The position numbers and the translations under genes are program-made. This document shows positions 60,719 to 64,000 of a stretch of 64,000 nt of DNA, piece after piece. Source of the DNA: Allosphingosinicella deserti (lineage in GTDB: Bacteria; Pseudomonadota; Alphaproteobacteria; Sphingomonadales; Sphingomonadaceae). The stretch is taken from the NCBI RefSeq assembly GCF_003012735.1, contig NZ_PXYI01000001.1, positions 858,032-922,031 of the forward strand, given 5' to 3'. How positions within the stretch are numbered: position 1 is the stretch's first letter; every line of letters begins with the position of its first letter. The notes beneath the pieces were generated by a model that saw only the letters and a list, made by a program, of their open reading frames with translations, was not told the DNA's origin and did not search any database.

Positions 60719-61626
60719 GCGACCACCCGGCGCGCGGGATCGCACTGGAGTGGCAGAATCATCTCGCCCGCGATCGCCGGCGATCGCCGCACACGGTGCG
60801 CGCTTATGCCGCCACGGCGCATCGGCTGATCGATTTCCTTGCCGAGCATCTCGGCGGCCCGGTCGACGGCGCGGCGCTCGGGCGCCTCCAGCCGGCGGAT
60901 CTGCGTGCCTTCCTGGCCAAGCGTCGTGGCGACGGTCTCGGCAATGCCTCGGCAGCCCGCGAACTCTCGGCCGTGCGGAACTTACTCGGCTTCGCCGCGG
61001 GCGGGCAGGGGGGCGACACCAGCATTCCGCGTCTCAAGGGACCGAAGATCCCCCGCAACGTGCCGCGGCCGGTGTCGCCGCAGGAGGCGGTGGCGCTGGC
61101 CGAGGAGGTGGGCGAAGATGCGACCGCGGAATGGATCGCAGCCCGTGATTTCGCGATCCTGCTGCTGCTTTACGGCTCTGGTCTTCGCGTCGGCGAGGCG
61201 CTCGGGCTCACCGGCGCGGCGCTGCCGCTCGGCGAGACGCTGAGCGTCACCGGCAAAAGGGCGAAGACGCGAGTTGTGCCATTATTGCCCCAGGTGCGGC
61301 AGGCGATCGAGACCTACGTGGACCTCTCGCCCTGGGGTGCCGCGCGATCCGAGCCCCTGTTCCGGGGTGCGCGGGGAGGGCCGCTCAACGGCGAGATGGT
61401 GCGCCGGGTGGTTCGCCGGGCCCGCGTCCGGCTGGGCCTCTCGCATCGGACGACGCCGCACGCGCTGCGTCACAGCTTCGCGACCCATCTGCTCGGCCGC
61501 GGTGCGGATCTGCGCTCGCTGCAGGAACTGCTCGGGCATGCGAGCCTGTCGTCGACGCAGATCTACACCGCCGTCGACATGGCGCATCTGCTCGACGTCT
61601 ACAGGAATGCCCACCCGCGGGCATAA
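60703..61626 (+). CDS. xerC: Tyrosine recombinase XerC
   Basis: 307 residues from GTG 60703, overlapping the DUF484 gene by 16 bases. The N-terminal SAM-like domain has SPHTVRAYAATAHRLIDFL. The catalytic residues are Arg in YGSGLRVGEALGL, Lys in GKRAKTRVVPLL, HALRHSFATHLLG (His, Arg), LGHASLSSTQIYT (His) and its Tyr. With XerD it resolves chromosome dimers at dif. The conserved DUF484 context shows it is the housekeeping recombinase rather than a phage integrase. Confidence 0.92.
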   Translation: MPDLLSDHPARGIALEWQNHLARDRRRSPHTVRAYAATAHRLIDFLAEHLGGPVDGAALGRLQPADLRAFLAKRRGDGLGNASAARELSAVRNLLGFAAGGQGGDTSIPRLKGPKIPRNVPRPVSPQEAVALAEEVGEDATAEWIAARDFAILLLLYGSGLRVGEALGLTGAALPLGETLSVTGKRAKTRVVPLLPQVRQAIETYVDLSPWGAARSEPLFRGARGGPLNGEMVRRVVRRARVRLGLSHRTTPHALRHSFATHLLGRGADLRSLQELLGHASLSSTQIYTAVDMAHLLDVYRNAHPRA

Positions 61627-61639
61627 GTCCGGTTCCCGT

Positions 61640-61660
61640 GGCGTCCCCTGGGGGAACGCC
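61640..61660. terminator. Short hairpin between convergent xerC and dedA
   Basis: GGCGTCCCC and GGGGAACGCC pair with one mismatch around TG. No T run follows on either strand, so the terminator call is weak. Confidence 0.35.
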
Positions 61661-61665
61661 GGCCC

Positions 61666-62274
61666 TCAGGCGTCGGGGTGCCGCTTGCGCCAGGTGAACT
61701 GGCGCCAGACATACGCGAGCACGATCAGGACGATGATCGCCGAGGACAGCGGACCGAGCACCTTGTTGATGTCGTCGAACTGCCTGCCGAGCAGATAGCC
61801 GGCAACGGCGAGCGCCGAGCTCCAGCCTGCAGTGCCGATCGTCGACCAGATCAGGAAGCTGCGAAGCCGCATCTTGAGCAGCCCGGCGGGAATGGAAACG
61901 ACGGAGCGGACCGTCGGGAGCAGCCGACCGACGCCCACGATCGCCGAGCCGAATCGCCCGAAGAGCTTCTCGGATTTCTCGATGTCGTACCAGTCGAGGG
62001 TCAGCCAGCGGCCGTGCTTCTCGATGAACGGGCGAAAGCGATCAAGCCCGATGACGCGAGCAACGAGATACCAGAAGAAATTGCCGAACATGGCGCCCGC
62101 CGTGCCGCTGGCGATGACTCCGGGAAGGGTCATCGAACCTTGCGCCGCGGCGACGCCCGCCACCGGCATGATCACTTCGGAAGGTATCGGCGGGAACACC
62201 GTCTCCAGGAACATCAAGAACGCGACACCGATATAGCCGGTCTTGTCGATGAGGGTGACGACCCAATCGCTCAT
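61666..62274 (-). CDS. DedA-family membrane protein
   Basis: 202 residues from ATG 62274. Family landmarks are FLETVFPPIPSEVIMPVAG, GAMFGNFFWYLVAR, FIEKHGRWLTLD and the GRLLPTVRSVVSIPAGL motif with essential arginines. DedA proteins are inner-membrane flippases, likely for lipid carriers or phospholipids. Its ATG overlaps the gshB stop as ATGA, so it is translated with gshB. Confidence 0.92.
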   Translation of the reverse strand: MSDWVVTLIDKTGYIGVAFLMFLETVFPPIPSEVIMPVAGVAAAQGSMTLPGVIASGTAGAMFGNFFWYLVARVIGLDRFRPFIEKHGRWLTLDWYDIEKSEKLFGRFGSAIVGVGRLLPTVRSVVSIPAGLLKMRLRSFLIWSTIGTAGWSSALAVAGYLLGRQFDDINKVLGPLSSAIIVLIVLAYVWRQFTWRKRHPDA

Positions 62275-63230
62275 CGCGCTGCCGCCTTCGACTTGGCCTC
62301 GATCGCGTCCCAGATCAGGGCCGGGGTGTCGGTGCCGTTGAAGCGGTCGATGGCGACGATGCCGGTTGGGGATGTCACGTTGATCTCCGTCAGGTAGGTG
62401 CCGCCGATCACGTCGATGCCAACGAACAGGAGCCCGCGGCGGGCGAGCTCCGGGCCGAGCGCGTCGCAGATTTCCTGTTCGCGCGGGGTGAGGTCGGCCG
62501 CATGGGCGGTGCCGCCGGCCGCGAGGTTCGAGCGGATCTCGCCGGCGCCGGGAACACGGTTGATCGCGCCGGCGACCTTGCCGTCGACCAAAACGATTCG
62601 TTTGTCGCCCTGTGCGACCTCGGGGAGGAAGGGCTGAACCATGAACGGTTCGGCCCAGACCTGGCCGAACAATTCCACGAGCGCGCCGAGATTGGTGCCG
62701 TCGCGGCCGATCTTGAACACTGCGGAGCCGGCATTGCCGTGGAGCGGCTTGACGACGATGTCACCATACTCGGCGTTGAAGGCGCGGACGTCGTCGATCG
62801 CGCGGGTGATCATCGTCGGCGGCATGAACCGCGCATAATCGAGCACGAACAGTTTCTCGGGCGCGTTGCGCACGGACACCGGATCGTTGGCGACGAGGGT
62901 CTGCGCCTGGACACGCTCGAGCAGATGGGTCGCGGTGATGTAGGCGAGATCGAACGGCGGATCCTGTCGCATCAGCACGACGTCGACATCCCCCTCGAGA
63001 TCGAGCCTGGTCCAGGCGCCGGCCTCATAATGGTCGCCAGAGATTGGACGGACCTGAATCGGACGCGCTTTCGCCGAGACGCGGCCGTCACGATAAGCGA
63101 GGTCGCCTGCAAGATAATGAAAGAGCCGGTGACCGCGTGCCTGCGCCGAGAGCATCAGGGCAAAAGTCGAATCGCCTGCGATGTTGATTCCCTCCAGCGG
63201 ATCCATCTGGACGGCGACGGTCAGTGTCAT
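62271..63230 (-). CDS. gshB: Glutathione synthetase
   Basis: 319 residues from ATG 63230. VAVQMDPLEGINIAGDSTFALMLSAQARGH, MRQDPPFDLAYITATHLLE, KPLHGNAGSAVFKI and FVGIDVIGGTYLTEINVTSPTG (quoted in parts) are the conserved motifs of the ATP-grasp glutathione synthetase. It joins gamma-glutamylcysteine and glycine in the cytoplasm. Length is normal. It is followed by dedA with a 4-base overlap. Confidence 0.95.
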   Translation of the reverse strand: MTLTVAVQMDPLEGINIAGDSTFALMLSAQARGHRLFHYLAGDLAYRDGRVSAKARPIQVRPISGDHYEAGAWTRLDLEGDVDVVLMRQDPPFDLAYITATHLLERVQAQTLVANDPVSVRNAPEKLFVLDYARFMPPTMITRAIDDVRAFNAEYGDIVVKPLHGNAGSAVFKIGRDGTNLGALVELFGQVWAEPFMVQPFLPEVAQGDKRIVLVDGKVAGAINRVPGAGEIRSNLAAGGTAHAADLTPREQEICDALGPELARRGLLFVGIDVIGGTYLTEINVTSPTGIVAIDRFNGTDTPALIWDAIEAKSKAAAR

Positions 63231-63560
63231 GCGCGCTCCCTTTCGCCCGCGCCCTTAAGGGAGCAATGGGCGGCTGTCACTTGCAGGGTTGGTGCACGCA
63301 GGTGCGCAGGGGACATTCGCGCTGCGCGCATGTTCACAGGAGGGGAGGTCAGTCGGCGCCATCCGACACCATCCGGCCGACGCCCTCTCGTGGAGTTGCT
63401 CGAGGTGCATGTGAGGTCTCCACTGGCGTGAGACGATGAAAGGAACGCCGCGCGAGCGATCGGAGAGATAAACCTGTTTCGCGAGTGAAAACGGCGCCTC
63501 ATCCACGCGCTTATCCCCGGGCTTATCCCCAATTTTCGAAAGGGTTGCGGAACCGAACGC

Positions 63561-63589
63561 TTGACGATGCGCGGCCGGCGAGCCAAATG
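63561..63589 (+). promoter_or_regulatory. Promoter P1 (TTGACG, 17 bases, CAAATG)
   Basis: TTGACG at 63561-63566, 17 bases, then CAAATG followed by G. First of three same-design promoters. Confidence 0.5.
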
Positions 63590-63665
63590 GCGGTCACCGG
63601 CAGGGACGGGGTGGTTTGCTCCACTAACCTGCTGGCGGATCTCGGAATTTTCTGAAATCTGGCTC

Positions 63666-63694
63666 TTGACGGAGGCTTTCGGGTCTTCCATATG
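63666..63694 (+). promoter_or_regulatory. Promoter P2 (TTGACG, 17 bases, CATATG)
   Basis: TTGACG at 63666-63671, 17 bases, then CATATG followed by G. Same spacing and near-identical hexamers to P1 and P3. Confidence 0.55.
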
Positions 63695-63947
63695 GGGTTT
63701 GTCGACGGGGCGGCGCGGATGCGTTTTCGCCTGGTTGGCCACTCTTTGAAAATCGAGTATTGAGAGGCTGGACGGCCTGGGGAAACCTTGGAAGTCCGGC
63801 AGGCTTCGGCGCCTTTGCGGTGCTGGGGTTGGAAGTCTCTCGAAGCGGCGCTGGCGCCGGTACTGAGGAGCTTGCTCTTCGGGATCGCGGGTTGGCGGGT
63901 AGTGGTTTCGACTGTCACGAAAGCTTCGAAAAACTTTCAAAAAGCCA

Positions 63948-63976
63948 TTGACGGGCGGTTTTGCCGCTCATATATG
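63948..63976 (+). promoter_or_regulatory. Promoter P3 (TTGACG, 17 bases, TATATG)
   Basis: TTGACG at 63948-63953, 17 bases, then TATATG followed by G. The A/T-rich CGAAAAACTTTCAAAAAG just upstream resembles an UP element. Strongest of the three and 25 bases from the window end. Confidence 0.65.
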
Positions 63977-64000
63977 GCCTCTCACCGACGGGGCAGCGAT

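Larger units (their letters stand above)
63231..64000. other. 770-base non-coding region with tandem promoters
   Basis: No open frame here resembles a protein, and no tRNA is visible. The gshB promoter should lie at its left. Two TTATCCCC octamers 12 bases apart (63511-63518 and 63523-63530) are near-matches to DnaA boxes, but two sites are not enough for an origin. Three promoters of one design lie to the right (listed separately), suggesting a strongly transcribed operon just beyond the window. Confidence 0.6.

Noticed and set aside
60703..61626. Tyrosine recombinase as evidence of an integrated element
   Set aside because: The gene overlaps DUF484 and sits near fsa, the housekeeping xerC context. 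No att repeats, phage or transfer genes are nearby.
63500..63535. Chromosomal replication origin
   Set aside because: Only two TTATCCCC near-matches to a DnaA box, no AT-rich unwinding region, and no dnaA, parAB or hemE nearby.

Overview
The window reads as chromosomal DNA of a high-GC alphaproteobacterium, most likely a Sphingomonas-like member of the Sphingomonadales. The basis is the abundance of large TonB-dependent receptors (four in 30 kb), a short F1 epsilon subunit in an atpHAGDC operon with no Fo genes alongside, a PhaR/PhaC/thiolase module, CpaF, and a DUF484-xerC pair. Nothing indicates a phage, plasmid, CRISPR array or insertion sequence. I recognised no tRNA or rRNA gene, although the right edge looks like the promoter region of a strongly expressed operon.

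Layout. 1-4.4 kb: an amino-sugar locus (SIS-domain isomerase cut by the window edge, GntR/UTRA regulator, divergent TonB receptor). 4.4-6.2 kb: a diguanylate cyclase, a small protein and a stand-alone receiver. 6.4-11.4 kb: a four-gene minus-strand operon, DUF2292/YezD-like protein, TauE/SafE permease, TonB receptor and CHR-family transporter, which I read as an oxyanion/sulfur acquisition cassette. 11.5-16 kb: an alpha/beta hydrolase and a DUF418, DCC-thioredoxin, DUF4166 operon. 16.1-20 kb: a tandem palindromic element, a secreted GH51 arabinofuranosidase, alanine racemase and a phosphoesterase. 20-30.2 kb: an accessory island in which two paralogous ~1,100-residue TonB receptors lie among three non-homologous 2-oxoglutarate/Fe(II) oxygenases (Sel1-prolyl-hydroxylase type, a second small type, TPR-AspH type). 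30.5-33.4 kb: a polyhydroxyalkanoate module. 33.5-40.4 kb: an exported amidohydrolase, a lipoprotein methyltransferase, a histidine kinase, CpaF, an EamA transporter and a DUF6265 protein.

40.4-61.6 kb carries pieces of what I recall as a conserved alphaproteobacterial gene order (atpHAGDC, priA, fsa, DUF484, xerC). Here they are separated by ada, a membrane-anchored trypsin-like protease, a DUF4197 lipoprotein, a decayed SDR/nitrilase/LysR patch, an exported amidohydrolase, a MATE exporter and a LolC-type permease without a LolD partner. Two different palindromic repeat families sit inside the atp operon. 61.7-63.2 kb holds dedA and gshB. The last 770 bases have no convincing gene but contain three promoters of the same design (TTGACG, 17 bases, then an ATGG-ending -10) pointing out of the window.

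The best candidate for an undescribed system is the receptor/hydroxylase island at 20-30 kb. Second is the YezD-TauE-TonB receptor-ChrA operon. All family calls come from reading motifs; no database search was run.
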